The notes beneath the pieces are model-generated. The model had not been told where the DNA came from and searched no databases. It saw nothing but the letters and a program-made list of their open reading frames with translations. Made by a program: the position numbers and the translations under genes. Shown here piece by piece: positions 10,377 through 19,400 of a stretch of 64,000 nt of DNA. Source of the DNA: an uncultured Piscinibacter sp. (lineage in GTDB: Bacteria; Pseudomonadota; Gammaproteobacteria; Burkholderiales; Burkholderiaceae_C); assembly GCF_937952055.1 (NCBI RefSeq), contig NZ_CALFYO010000021.1:868001-932000 (forward strand). Reading direction: 5' to 3'. How positions within the stretch are numbered: the stretch's first letter is position 1; each line of letters starts with the position of its first letter.

Positions 10377-11677
10377 TCCTCCGCCATCAGCGCCGCGAGT
10401 GCATGCGCCACGTCGTGATCGCCGACGCCCTCGCCGCGTGCGGCCGGTACGTCGGCCAGCGCCGCCCCACCCTCGCGCTTGAGGCGCGCGACCCACTGGC
10501 CGGCCTCCTTGCCGCTGGCGAAACCCTCGCTCTGCAGCAGCAGGCGGCCGTCGCCGTCGAGCAGCTTGAAGTAGAAGCGTCCGTCAGCCTCGCGGTACTG
10601 CTTGAACAACGGCAGCATGACCTTCACCCTGGCCGCCGCCTCGACAGGCGTCGTCGAGACGGCCTCCATGCGGCGCAGCCCCACCGCTTCGCGCAGCTGC
10701 GCGAGGAACGGCGCGGCGATCGCCCTTGCTCTGCGCGCGCCCTCCATCAGCGTGTCCTCGATGCGCGCCGGGTGGGCGATCAACTGCTCGTAGCGCTCGC
10801 GCATCGGCGCGAGGTCGCGGTCGAGGCGCTGCGCCACGCGCTGCTTCGCCTCGCCCCAGCCCAGGCCGGCCTTCAGGTCGGCACGGAACGCGGCACGCTC
10901 GTCGGCACCGGCAAAGGCCTCGAACAGCGGCACCAGATGGGCGCTGTCCGGGTCCTTGGGTTCGCCCGGCAACTTCGAGTCCGTGACGACGCGAGCGATC
11001 GCCGCCTGCAATCCCTTCGCGCCACCCTCGAACAGCGGCACGGTGTTGTCGTAGCTCTTCGACATCTTGCGGCCATCCAGCCCCGGCAGCGTGGCGACCT
11101 GCTCGTCGACCACCGCTTCGGGCAACACGAAATGCTCGCGCCCCTGCCCGAACAGGTGGTTGAAGCGCTGCGCGATGTCGCGCGCCATCTCGATGTGCTG
11201 CACCTGGTCGCGTCCGACCGGCACGTGGTGGGCATTGAACATGAGGATGTCCGCCGCCATCAGGATGGGGTAGCTGAACAGGCCCATGGTCACGCCGGAG
11301 TCGACGTCCTCGCCGGCCTCCTGGTTGACGTCGGTCGCCGCCTTGTAGGCATGGGCGCGGTTCATCAGCCCCTTGGGCGTGACGCAGGTGAGCAGCCAGG
11401 TCAGCTCGGGGATCTCGGGGATGTCGCTCTGCCGATAGAAGACCACGCGCGAGGTGTCCAGCCCGGCGGCCAGCCAGGTAGCGGCGATTTCCAGCCGCGA
11501 CCTCTCGATGCGCGCCGGGTCGTCGCACTTGATCAGCGCGTGGTAGTCGGCGAGGAAGAAGAAACTCTCCACGCCGCTCTGGCGGCTCGCGGCGATGGCC
11601 GGGCGGATCGCGCCGACGTAATTGCCCAGGTGCGGCGTGCCGGTGGTGGTGATGCCGGTGAGGACTCGGGTGGTCAT
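10373..11677 (-). CDS. trpS: Tryptophan-tRNA ligase with C-terminal YegP-like domain
   Basis: A 434-residue class I synthetase that charges tRNA-Trp. The HIGH-type motif is in TGTPHLGNYVG (about residues 10-20) and the KMSKS loop is in GRKMSKSYDN (about residue 203). The catalytic and anticodon-recognition parts account for about 340 residues. The last ~70 residues (around KQYREADGRFYFKLLDGDG, then LLLQSEGFASGKEAG) resemble the small DUF1508/YegP fold and are absent from the 334-residue E. coli enzyme. ATG 11677 gives the canonical N-terminus. First gene of the coupled trpS-purN-rsmB run. Confidence 0.95.
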   Translation of the reverse strand: MTTRVLTGITTTGTPHLGNYVGAIRPAIAASRQSGVESFFFLADYHALIKCDDPARIERSRLEIAATWLAAGLDTSRVVFYRQSDIPEIPELTWLLTCVTPKGLMNRAHAYKAATDVNQEAGEDVDSGVTMGLFSYPILMAADILMFNAHHVPVGRDQVQHIEMARDIAQRFNHLFGQGREHFVLPEAVVDEQVATLPGLDGRKMSKSYDNTVPLFEGGAKGLQAAIARVVTDSKLPGEPKDPDSAHLVPLFEAFAGADERAAFRADLKAGLGWGEAKQRVAQRLDRDLAPMRERYEQLIAHPARIEDTLMEGARRARAIAAPFLAQLREAVGLRRMEAVSTTPVEAAARVKVMLPLFKQYREADGRFYFKLLDGDGRLLLQSEGFASGKEAGQWVARLKREGGAALADVPAARGEGVGDHDVAHALAALMAEE

Positions 11678-11771
11678 GACGGTGGGGTGATTCGGAAACG
11701 GCGGTCGCGCCGGCCTCTCGGGCGGCGCAGCCGCGTATTGTCGGGGCAGTGGACCCGCGGCCGCTCGGCGC

Positions 11772-12131
11772 TTAGATCGCCGCGGTGACGACGACCTCGA
11801 TCTTCCACTCGGGCCGCGCAAGGCGGGCCTGCACGGTGGCGCGCGGCGGCGCGTCGCCCGGCGGCACCCAATCGTCCCAGACGGCGTTCATGCCGTCGAA
11901 GTCGGTCAGGTCGGCGAGGAAGATCTGCGCCATGAGGATGCGCGCACGGTCGGTGCCGGCCTCGGCGAGCAGTCTGTCGACCGCAGCCAGCACCTGCTCG
12001 GTCTGGCCACGAATGTCCTGCGTGGCATCGTCGGGCACCTGGCCGGCGAGGTAGACGGTGCCGTTGTGCACCGCCATCTCGGACAGCCGGTCGCCGACGT
12101 GGAAGCGATGCAGCCCGTGCTCGAGGTTCAT
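11772..12131 (-). CDS. RidA / YjgF family protein
   Basis: A 119-residue single-domain RidA-superfamily protein, a cytoplasmic trimer whose best-known members deaminate reactive enamine/imine intermediates. The C-terminal block ARLARPEWKIEVVVTAA carries the conserved Pro-x-x-x-(I/V)-E pattern. The near-invariant Arg of true RidA (in SRAPAIG... and the CVEVARLP block) is not obvious here: the context is PPRATVQARLARPEWKIEV, which keeps R-A-x-V. It is thus a subfamily member rather than the archetype. The ATG overlaps the plsY stop (ATGA). Confidence 0.82.
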   Translation of the reverse strand: MNLEHGLHRFHVGDRLSEMAVHNGTVYLAGQVPDDATQDIRGQTEQVLAAVDRLLAEAGTDRARILMAQIFLADLTDFDGMNAVWDDWVPPGDAPPRATVQARLARPEWKIEVVVTAAI

Positions 12132-12835
12132 GGCTTGGCTCCGTGCGACTTGTCGTGGCGGCGATCGTGTGCGTGGCCGTGACGTCCGTGGCCATGCTTG
12201 CCCGGGTGCACCGTGGCGGCGGGCGCAGCCTTCTGCCCGAGCTTGCTCTCCGTGCCCTTGAGCAGCTTCTGGATGTTGGCGCTGTGGCGCCAGATCAGCA
12301 GCAGGCCCATCACGGCCACGGCCATCGCCGTCGAGCCACCGCCCCAGATGAGCAGTTGGTAGAACGGCGCGAACGCCGCGGCCACGATCGCCGCGAGTGA
12401 CGAGTAGCGGAAGAAGGCGGCGATGATCACCCAGGTGAGCAAGGTGGCCGCCCCCAACCAAGGATTCAGCCCGAGCAGCACACCCGCCGCCGTGGCCACG
12501 CCCTTGCCGCCCTTGAAGCGGAAGAACACGGGCCAGAGGTGGCCGAGGAAGGCGGCCAGGCCGACCAGCGCCGCCGTGCCTTCGCCCAGACCGTAGGCCG
12601 GGCCGAAGATCACCACCAGCAGCACCGGCACGTAGCCCTTCAGCGCGTCGAACACCAGCGTGAGGATCGCCGCGGTCTTGTTGCCGGAGCGCAGCACGTT
12701 GGTCGCGCCGGGGTTGCCCGAGCCGTAGGTGCGGGGATCGTTCAGGCCCATGACGCGGCTGACGATCACCGCGAAGGACAACGAGCCGATCAGGTAGGCC
12801 GCCAGTGCGGCCAGGAGCGGGAGCAGACTCTGCAT
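12128..12835 (-). CDS. plsY: Glycerol-3-phosphate acyltransferase PlsY with His-rich tail
   Basis: A 235-residue inner-membrane enzyme that acylates glycerol-3-phosphate from acyl-phosphate, the first step of phospholipid synthesis. The three PlsY motifs are visible: SGNPGATNVLR, then HLWPVFFRFKGGKGVATAAG, then the third near HSANIQKLLKGTE. Five or so hydrophobic helices span residues 4-190. The last ~35 residues form an unusual His/Gly/Lys-rich cytoplasmic tail (HPGKHGHGRHGHAHDRRH). The stop overlaps the ridA start, so the two are coupled. Confidence 0.94.
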   Translation of the reverse strand: MQSLLPLLAALAAYLIGSLSFAVIVSRVMGLNDPRTYGSGNPGATNVLRSGNKTAAILTLVFDALKGYVPVLLVVIFGPAYGLGEGTAALVGLAAFLGHLWPVFFRFKGGKGVATAAGVLLGLNPWLGAATLLTWVIIAAFFRYSSLAAIVAAAFAPFYQLLIWGGGSTAMAVAVMGLLLIWRHSANIQKLLKGTESKLGQKAAPAATVHPGKHGHGRHGHAHDRRHDKSHGAKP

Positions 12836-12913
12836 GGAGCCGTTCGGAGTGAAAGCGACGGTCCACCATTCTGCACGCGCCGCCCCGGCGCGCACCCTCG
12901 TTTGCCCCGGGGG

Positions 12914-14254
12914 TCAGAGCGTCGGCAGCTCCAGCACGAACACGCTGCCGCCGCCCGGGCGCGCCTCGCAGCGCACGCTGCCGCCGTGGCGCTGCGCGAT
13001 CTGACGCACCAGGCTGAGCCCCAGGCCCACGCCGCCGGCCTGCTCGGCATGGCCGGGGAGGCGGTAGAAGGGCTCGAAGATGCGCTCGCGCAGCCCCTCG
13101 GGCACGCCGGGGCCGCGGTCGCAGACGCGCACCTCGACGCCGAGCGACGACCGTGCCAGTTCCACCTTCACCTCGGCGCCGCCGTAGCGGCGCGCGTTCT
13201 CCAGCAGGTTGCGCAGGGCGCGGCGCAGCAGCCTTTCGTCGCCCTGCACCTGCAGCGCCGGGCCGTCGACCTCGGCGTCGACCCGCGAGGCCTCTTCGGC
13301 GACCAGGCCGAGCAGGTCCACCCTGTCCCGCCGGTCCAGTGATTCCGCCGCATCGAGCCGGCTGGCAAGCAGCACCTCCTCGACCAAGGCGTCGAGTTCG
13401 GCCACGTTGGTCTCGATCTCGCGCTTGAGCTCGATGCGCTGCTGCGGCGAGACTTCGTCGAGCATGGACACTGCCATCTTCATGCGCGCCAGCGGCGAGC
13501 GCAGTTCGTGGCTGGCATTGGCCAGCAGCGAGCGGTTCGACTGCAGCAGCGCCTCGACGCGAGAGGCCGCGCGGTTGAAGCTTGCCGCCACCGCGGCCAC
13601 CTCGTCGCGGCCGCTCACCTCGACGCGGTGATCGAGCTGGCCGGAGCCGAAGCGCTCCACGCCCCTTTTCAGCGCTTCGAGCCGGCGCGTCAGGCGCCGC
13701 ACCACCGGGTAGGCACCGGCGGCCACGGCAAGGAAGAGCACCGAGAGGAACAGCGCCACGCCCAGCCCACGCGGCACGTTGGGTGGCAGGAAGGGCAGCA
13801 GCACGTCGCCGGTCAGCGCGCCCGGCGGACCGCCGCGCAGGTCGGGTGGCCCGCCGGCACGTGGCGGCCCTCGGAAGCGCGGCCGCACGATCCACAGCGT
13901 GCGGCCATCGTCGAGCCGTACCGCGGCGATGCGCGCGCCCTCCTCGTCCTGCCGCCGCAGGAAGGACTCGGACGCCACGATGCGCACACCCTGCGCGTCG
14001 TCGAGCGCAATCGGCAGACGCAGCCGTTGCGACCAGTCCTGCACCGCTTCGGCCTGCTCCTGCGGTGTCGCCGTCGGCCCCGGCAGCGAGCGCTGCAGCA
14101 GCTCGCCCCAGGCGGCCATGCGGTCGCCGAGCAGGCTCTCGACACGCTCACGCTGCTGCTCGAGGTGGCGCTGGAACACCCAACCCGACACCGCCGCGAA
14201 GAGCAGCAGCACGGCCACCACCGTGAGGTAGATGCGCAGGTAGAGCGACTTCAT
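12914..14254 (-). CDS. Sensor histidine kinase (CpxA/RstB-like)
   Basis: A 446-residue inner-membrane kinase. TM1 is at about residues 8-26; a periplasmic domain at about 27-162 includes a Pro/Gly/Arg-rich segment (FRGPPRAGGPPDLRGG). TM2 is at about 163-185, followed by a HAMP domain to about 238. The HisKA segment has phospho-acceptor His249 in SHELRSPLARMK, and the ATPase domain has the N box NLLENARRYG, G1 DRGPGVPEG and G2 GVGLGLSLV. Its partner is the response regulator 15 bases upstream (14270-14983). With a Spy/CpxP-like protein heading the set, an envelope-stress role is inferred. Confidence 0.93.
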   Translation of the reverse strand: MKSLYLRIYLTVVAVLLLFAAVSGWVFQRHLEQQRERVESLLGDRMAAWGELLQRSLPGPTATPQEQAEAVQDWSQRLRLPIALDDAQGVRIVASESFLRRQDEEGARIAAVRLDDGRTLWIVRPRFRGPPRAGGPPDLRGGPPGALTGDVLLPFLPPNVPRGLGVALFLSVLFLAVAAGAYPVVRRLTRRLEALKRGVERFGSGQLDHRVEVSGRDEVAAVAASFNRAASRVEALLQSNRSLLANASHELRSPLARMKMAVSMLDEVSPQQRIELKREIETNVAELDALVEEVLLASRLDAAESLDRRDRVDLLGLVAEEASRVDAEVDGPALQVQGDERLLRRALRNLLENARRYGGAEVKVELARSSLGVEVRVCDRGPGVPEGLRERIFEPFYRLPGHAEQAGGVGLGLSLVRQIAQRHGGSVRCEARPGGGSVFVLELPTL

Positions 14255-14269
14255 CCGGAAGCCGACCGG

Positions 14270-14983
14270 TCAGGACTCGTCGTCGGCATCCTGCTTCTTC
14301 GCGAACACGTAGCCCGCTCCGCGTACCGTCAGCACGCGACGCGGCGCCTTCGGATCGTCCTCGATGACAGCGCGGATGCGTGAGATGTGCACGTCGATCG
14401 AGCGATCGAAGGCCTCCAGCGGGTGACCCTTCAGCGCATCCATGATCTGGTCGCGCGACAGCACGCGGCCCGGGCTCTGCGCCAGCACCACGAGCAGGTC
14501 GAACTGGTGGCTGGTCAGGTCGCAGGGCTTGCCGTCCAGCCGCGCCAATCGGGCGCCGAGGTCGACCTCCAGCCGACCGAAACGCAGCACCTCGTCGTCG
14601 GCCGGCTGCGGTGCGGCGCGCCGCAGCAGTGCCTTGATGCGCGCGAGCAGCTCGCGCGGCTCGAAGGGCTTGCCGAGGTAGTCGTCGGCACCGAGTTCCA
14701 GGCCCAAGATGCGGTCCAGCGGCTCGCCGCGTGCAGTGAGCATGAGCAGCGGCAGCGCGCGGGTGCGCGCGTTTGAACGCAACTCGCGACACAGATCCAG
14801 ACCGTCGCCGTCGGGCAGCATCAGGTCGAGCACCAGCGCGTCGAAGCTCTCCGCCGCCAGCCGCTCGCGCCCTGCGGCCAGCGAACCGGCAGTGGTCACG
14901 TCGAAGCCTGCATGACGGAGGTAGTCGCCGACCATCGCGGAGAGTCGGGCATCGTCGTCGATCAGCAGCAGGCGTGAGCTCAT
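14270..14983 (-). CDS. OmpR-family response regulator
   Basis: A 237-residue two-domain regulator. The receiver domain (1-118) has the acidic pocket DDD at 9-11, phospho-acceptor Asp53 in LVLDLMLPDGDG and the conserved Lys in YLGKPF. The C-terminal winged helix (about 138-230) ends with the typical TVRGAGYVF. The start at ATG 14983 gives MSSRLLLIDDD, the normal start. It lies between the Spy-like gene and the kinase and presumably is phosphorylated by the latter. Confidence 0.95.
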   Translation of the reverse strand: MSSRLLLIDDDARLSAMVGDYLRHAGFDVTTAGSLAAGRERLAAESFDALVLDLMLPDGDGLDLCRELRSNARTRALPLLMLTARGEPLDRILGLELGADDYLGKPFEPRELLARIKALLRRAAPQPADDEVLRFGRLEVDLGARLARLDGKPCDLTSHQFDLLVVLAQSPGRVLSRDQIMDALKGHPLEAFDRSIDVHISRIRAVIEDDPKAPRRVLTVRGAGYVFAKKQDADDES

Positions 14984-15089
14984 GGTGCGGACAGCGTAGG
15001 GAGAGTCGGCGTTGGCGACCGGCGCCCGGCCCGGAGGCAGGGCGGCGGTCGCTCCACGCAAGGATAGCGTCACGCCTGCCACTTCACCG

Positions 15090-15638
15090 TCACTGCTTCG
15101 ACCGCTCACGCTCCATGCGCTGCACGCGCTCGTGCATCACCGCGCTGCGCTGCTTCATGCGTTCGCCAAGCTGGGCGCGCTGCTCGGGCGTGAGCACCTG
15201 GCTGGCGTCGAGCATGGCTTGCAGCATGCGCTTGCTGGCCTGGTCGTGCTGCTGCAGCATCTGCTGGCGCACCGATTCCGCCGCGGCCGCGTCGACATTC
15301 GACGCCGAGATGATCTGCATGCTGCGCTCGCGCAGCGCGCGGCGCTGTTCCCTCTGGCCCTTCAGGTCGTCGGCTGCCGCCTTGAAGATCTGCTTGATCT
15401 GGCTGCGCTGCGCGTCGCTGGCGTTCAGGCCATCGAGCATGCGATCGATGCCGCTGCCGCCCATCATCATGCCGTAGCCGCCACGCTCGCCCAGGCCATG
15501 GTGGCCGTAGCCGCCGGGCATGGCCCAGGCGGACAGTGCGAAGGTGGCCGCGACGGCGACGACCATGCCTGACAGCATCCACTTCATGCCGCGCGCGCCG
15601 GTCGGACGGCTGGCGACGGTGACTTCGGTACGGGACAT
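15090..15638 (-). CDS. Spy/CpxP family periplasmic protein
   Basis: A 182-residue exported protein. After a basic 18-residue n-region comes a hydrophobic segment (about 20-39, MLSGMVVAVAATFALSAWA), then a Gly/Met/His-rich linker and a long alpha-helical body with the LTPEQRAQLGERMKQR motif, the LTxxQ signature of Spy/CpxP proteins. Members act as periplasmic chaperones or as inhibitors of the partner kinase. AGGAG sits 6 bases before ATG 15638. It is first in the spy-regulator-kinase run and is a likely target and feedback inhibitor of the downstream system. Confidence 0.85.
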   Translation of the reverse strand: MSRTEVTVASRPTGARGMKWMLSGMVVAVAATFALSAWAMPGGYGHHGLGERGGYGMMMGGSGIDRMLDGLNASDAQRSQIKQIFKAAADDLKGQREQRRALRERSMQIISASNVDAAAAESVRQQMLQQHDQASKRMLQAMLDASQVLTPEQRAQLGERMKQRSAVMHERVQRMERERSKQ

Positions 15639-16431
15639 CTCTGGCTCCTGTGGTGGCGGGCCCCGGGGGCCCATGGAACGAGATGCTTGCCGCCGGGGGT
15701 GAAGCCGGCATGGCCAGGGGGTAAAGATGTGTGAATGCGTGCGGACGAAAGAGCCGCCTCGCGGGCGGCTCGTTCGTTGGCGGAGAAGGAGTCGGTCACC
15801 CCCCCTGCGCCGTTGCTTGCTCTCCGGCCGGTCCGGCGGCCTGTCCCCTGCCTGACCGCCAGTTGGCACCGAGGGGCCGATGCCGATCCGTGGCGGGGAT
15901 CCGAATCGCCGATTCGAGCTGCAACGGCGCCTGCGATGGCTCACGCCGTGAGCTTGGAGCCGGCCAGACTCGACGCATGGAACCCTTGATGCGCGCCCGC
16001 TCGATCCGGCCCGCCTCGCGCCGCTGCGAGTGCTGCTCCCATGTCGACATATTCCAGAAGCCGACCGGGTACTCGGTGGGCTGCCGCCAGCAGTCGGCTA
16101 CTGAAGGCGAGCTGGTTCGACCTGCCGGACTGCGCAGCTGCCGCGCGATGCATGGCGTCCACATACCGACGCCAGACTTCGGCGCTCTCTCGAACGATCA
16201 GGTCTTCGGCAAACCCAGACAACAAGTCCACACTGGCCTGCATCTGCGATGCAGCGCCCGTCACGACGACCTACCTTCGCAGGTCATCCTTTCCAACTCG
16301 CTGTTCCGCCTGGAGTAGCAGCAGCGTCTTGGCTTGAGCCTCTTGCCGGCGCTTTGACAGTGTGATGGTGCGGCAACCTTGCGCGTGGTCACTCACGTTG
16401 GACGTCGACGGTTCGTGGGCTGATCGCACCG
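15639..16431. other. 793-base stretch without a confident gene
   Basis: Between the Spy-like gene and the end of the OmpA/barrel gene. It holds a GC palindrome at about 15658-15672 in the leader of the Spy-like gene and a hairpin GAGCCGCC / GGCGGCTC at 15751-15771 that could end a leftward transcript (CTTTCGT follows on the minus strand). It also holds one weak 107-residue open frame on the minus strand (15941-16264). No promoter, repeat or RNA gene is recognised. Confidence 0.5.
15941..16264 (-). CDS. Doubtful small ORF, unknown function
   Basis: A 107-residue frame with GTG start. The first ~60 residues (TGAASQMQASVDLLSGF, then AEVWRRYVDAMHRAA) look like a natural amphipathic helical protein, faintly reminiscent of phasin-type helices. 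The C-terminal third is Arg/Gly/Ala-rich and looks non-coding. The minus-strand frame just upstream ends in another helix-like stretch (SKRRQEAQAKTLLLLQAEQ), so this may be the frameshifted remainder of a longer helical gene. I recognise no family. Confidence 0.3.
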   Translation of the reverse strand: MTGAASQMQASVDLLSGFAEDLIVRESAEVWRRYVDAMHRAAAAQSGRSNQLAFSSRLLAAAHRVPGRLLEYVDMGAALAAARGGPDRAGAHQGFHASSLAGSKLTA

Positions 16432-19400
16432 TCAGAACTTCGCCACCATGTTGATGAACGCGCCACGGTGCGTGAAGCTGAGGTTCGTGAGGTCGTCCGA
16501 GAAATCGGTGAAGTTCCAGCCCGCGCCCAGCTTGACGTTGTTCGACAGGTGCCGGTAGGCGGCCACCAGAGCGCCGCTGCGCGTGTCGCTCGCTTGCTGG
16601 ACGGACAGCAAGCGGCCTTCGATCGTGAGGTCCCACTGGCGCAGCACGCGCCAATCGGCGCGGGCGATGTACAGGTCGGCCGTGCTGTCGAAGAACACCG
16701 GGTTGACGCGGTCCTGGCTGATCTGCCCCATTCGGCGCGCGTACTTGCCGCCCACCGACCAGCGAGACGTGAGGTCGTAGATCGCGTCGATCGACACGAT
16801 GTGGCTCTTCTGGATGTAGGTGGCAGCGGTGTTCGGCACCAGCTCCTGCACGGACGTCGGCAGGTTGTAGAAGTAGGTGTACTTCACGAGGGCGTTGAGG
16901 CGATCGTTGCTGACCGGTCGATAGCCGTAGCCGACGACGGCCTCGGTGTAGCTGCCGTCGTAGAACTCACCCAACGAGCTCTTGCTCTTCGAGTAGTTGA
17001 ACTTGCCGATCAGGCGCCAGTCGGGATTGATCTGGTACTTCAGGCTGTTCTTCGTGAGGAAGTTCTTGCGGTTCGAGAACGTGAGGTCGAGCGACTGCAC
17101 CTGATCACGCCGGTACTCGATGACCGACGCGACCTTGATCGCTTCGAACCCGTAGCCGGCCGACACGGCGAAGCCCGCGCGCTCCATCTCCGCACCCGTG
17201 AGGTTGTCGCGCAGCGTGCCGACGTCGACATGGGTGGCGAAGTTCCAACGCTCGTTGGGGCGGTACTCGACGCCCGCTGAGTGCATCAGACCGACCGGCA
17301 CATCGCCGTGCGTGTATCGCTCTTCGCCGAAGATGTTGATCGTCTCCGAATACTGGCTCTTCACGCCACCAATCATGTTGCCCCGATTGGCGAGGATGCC
17401 GTTGTCGGTGCGCTCGTTCTCCAGCGCGTAGTTGAGATAGGTGACGGTCTTGTCCGAGACCAGGTACTCAGTCCCCACCCGTGCGCCGACACCCAGATCG
17501 CCGTTCGACAGTTCGCCGCTCATCTTGAGGCGATCGTTGAAGCGGTACGCGCCGCCGGCGCCGACGCGCCCGTTCTGCTCGCGGTTGCCGGTGGTCGAGG
17601 CGGTGTCCTGCACGTAGCCGTACGCGGCCCACTTGTCCTGCGAGTCGTAGCTGGCGCGCACCACCACGTCGGTGCGCTCGCCTTGCACCTGCGTCAGCGG
17701 GACCACCGGCGAGTTGTCCGTTCGGCTGTCCTTGCGCACGCCGGAACTGATCTTCCAGTGGTTGTCGAGCCGATAGTCGGCATCGACTTCGAGCGCCGAG
17801 GTCTCGAGCGACTGGTCCTGGGACCGCTTGTCGACCTTGGCCCGCAGGTCGACCTTGTCGGTGATGGCCGTCTTCACCGATGCGCCCTGGCGGTTCACAT
17901 CGGTCAGCGCCATGGCGCCGGGAGCCGCATAGCCGCCTTCCACCTGTTGGCGATAGAGGGTCACCTGGCCGTTGGCTCCCTTGTGCACGTCACTGAGGTC
18001 GAGACTGCCGTCGACGCGAGTCGCGCCGTGACGTCCGTCGTCGACCGCCGGCGGCACCGGGGCCGTCGTCGTCGTGGTCGGCGTGAAGCTGAAGCCACCG
18101 TCGTTCGAGCCGAACGCGGTCGAGCCGGTGCCGGTGCTGGCGCCGGCCTCGACCTTCAGCCACGTGGTCGCGCTGTGGCGCCACATGATGTCGACCGCCC
18201 CGAGCTTGCTCTCGGCGCCGGGATCGGTGTTCCGGTTGGCCGTCGCGCCGAGCTTCAGGTTGTCGTTCACCCAGTAGTGCACGCGTCCGCCGGTCGACAC
18301 GTTGTCCAGTTCCTCGAAGCCGGTGGAGTATTCATAGCGCGCGACCAGGTACACCTCGTTGCCGGAGCTGATGTCGCTGACGACGAGCAGGTTGTCGCTC
18401 GCCACCGGGGACAGCGGCGACGACAGCAGGACGCGGCCTTGCAGGTAGTCGATGGTGTAGTCCTGGATCGGAACCAGGTTCTTCACCGCGACCACGAGGC
18501 CCGAGGTCTTGTCGCGGTACTCGATGCGCACGCGCTCCGAGCCGGTCATGATGTCCTGGTGCTTGAGGTAGTACAGCGAGCCACCGGTGCCGCGGAACTC
18601 GTCGCGCCCGGCCACCGTGCCGGGCTGCGCGGCAAAGCCGTCGAACACCAGGCGCTTTTCGCCGAACTTGGTGGGGGTGGCCGGCTCGTAGTGCAGGTTG
18701 GCGCCGTACAGCGTGCGGTCCACGTGCGCGAGGCTGTTGTCGGTGTAGCCGATCCTGAAGTTGCCCCAGAGGCCATAGTGCGCCCGGTTCTGCAGCTTCG
18801 CGTAGAACTTGCCCAGCGTGGGCGCGGCCTCTTCGGTCGTGCTGTCGTCGCCGTAGCTCGGGTAGTAGTAGTCGGGATTGAGGCGGCGGAACATCGCGTC
18901 CGGCGTCTTCTGCATGAAGTTGCTGAACAAGCTGCTGAAGGGTCCTTCGAGCGTGTCCGCGCTGGCGGTGAGCTTCCACTGGTCGCCGAACTTGGCGCGC
19001 GTAAAGAACGCGAACCGTCCGTCGAGAGAGGTGTTGTTGTCGTAGTGCCCGTTGTCGGGGGCGACCAGCCTGGCCGGCCCGCTGGTGGAGGACTTCGATG
19101 CCGTCACATCGGCGATGGCGACGTAAAACCAGTCGGTCTTTTCGAGCTCGAGATCGCGCAGGTACATCTGGCCGTTGCCTTCGGCGTCGAGCACCGACAC
19201 CTCGACGGTATGCATGCCCTGCGGCAGGATCTCTTCGACGACGATCTTCCTGTCCGCGGCCACGGGCACGCTTCGGCCCGCCACCGAGACACGGTGCCCA
19301 TCCGGGATATCGGTCCCAAACACCTTGATGGTGCCGCCGTGGAGCGGAATGCTCTGCACCGCGAGGCGGCTCTCGCCGTAGCCCGCGAGCAGTTCGCGCT

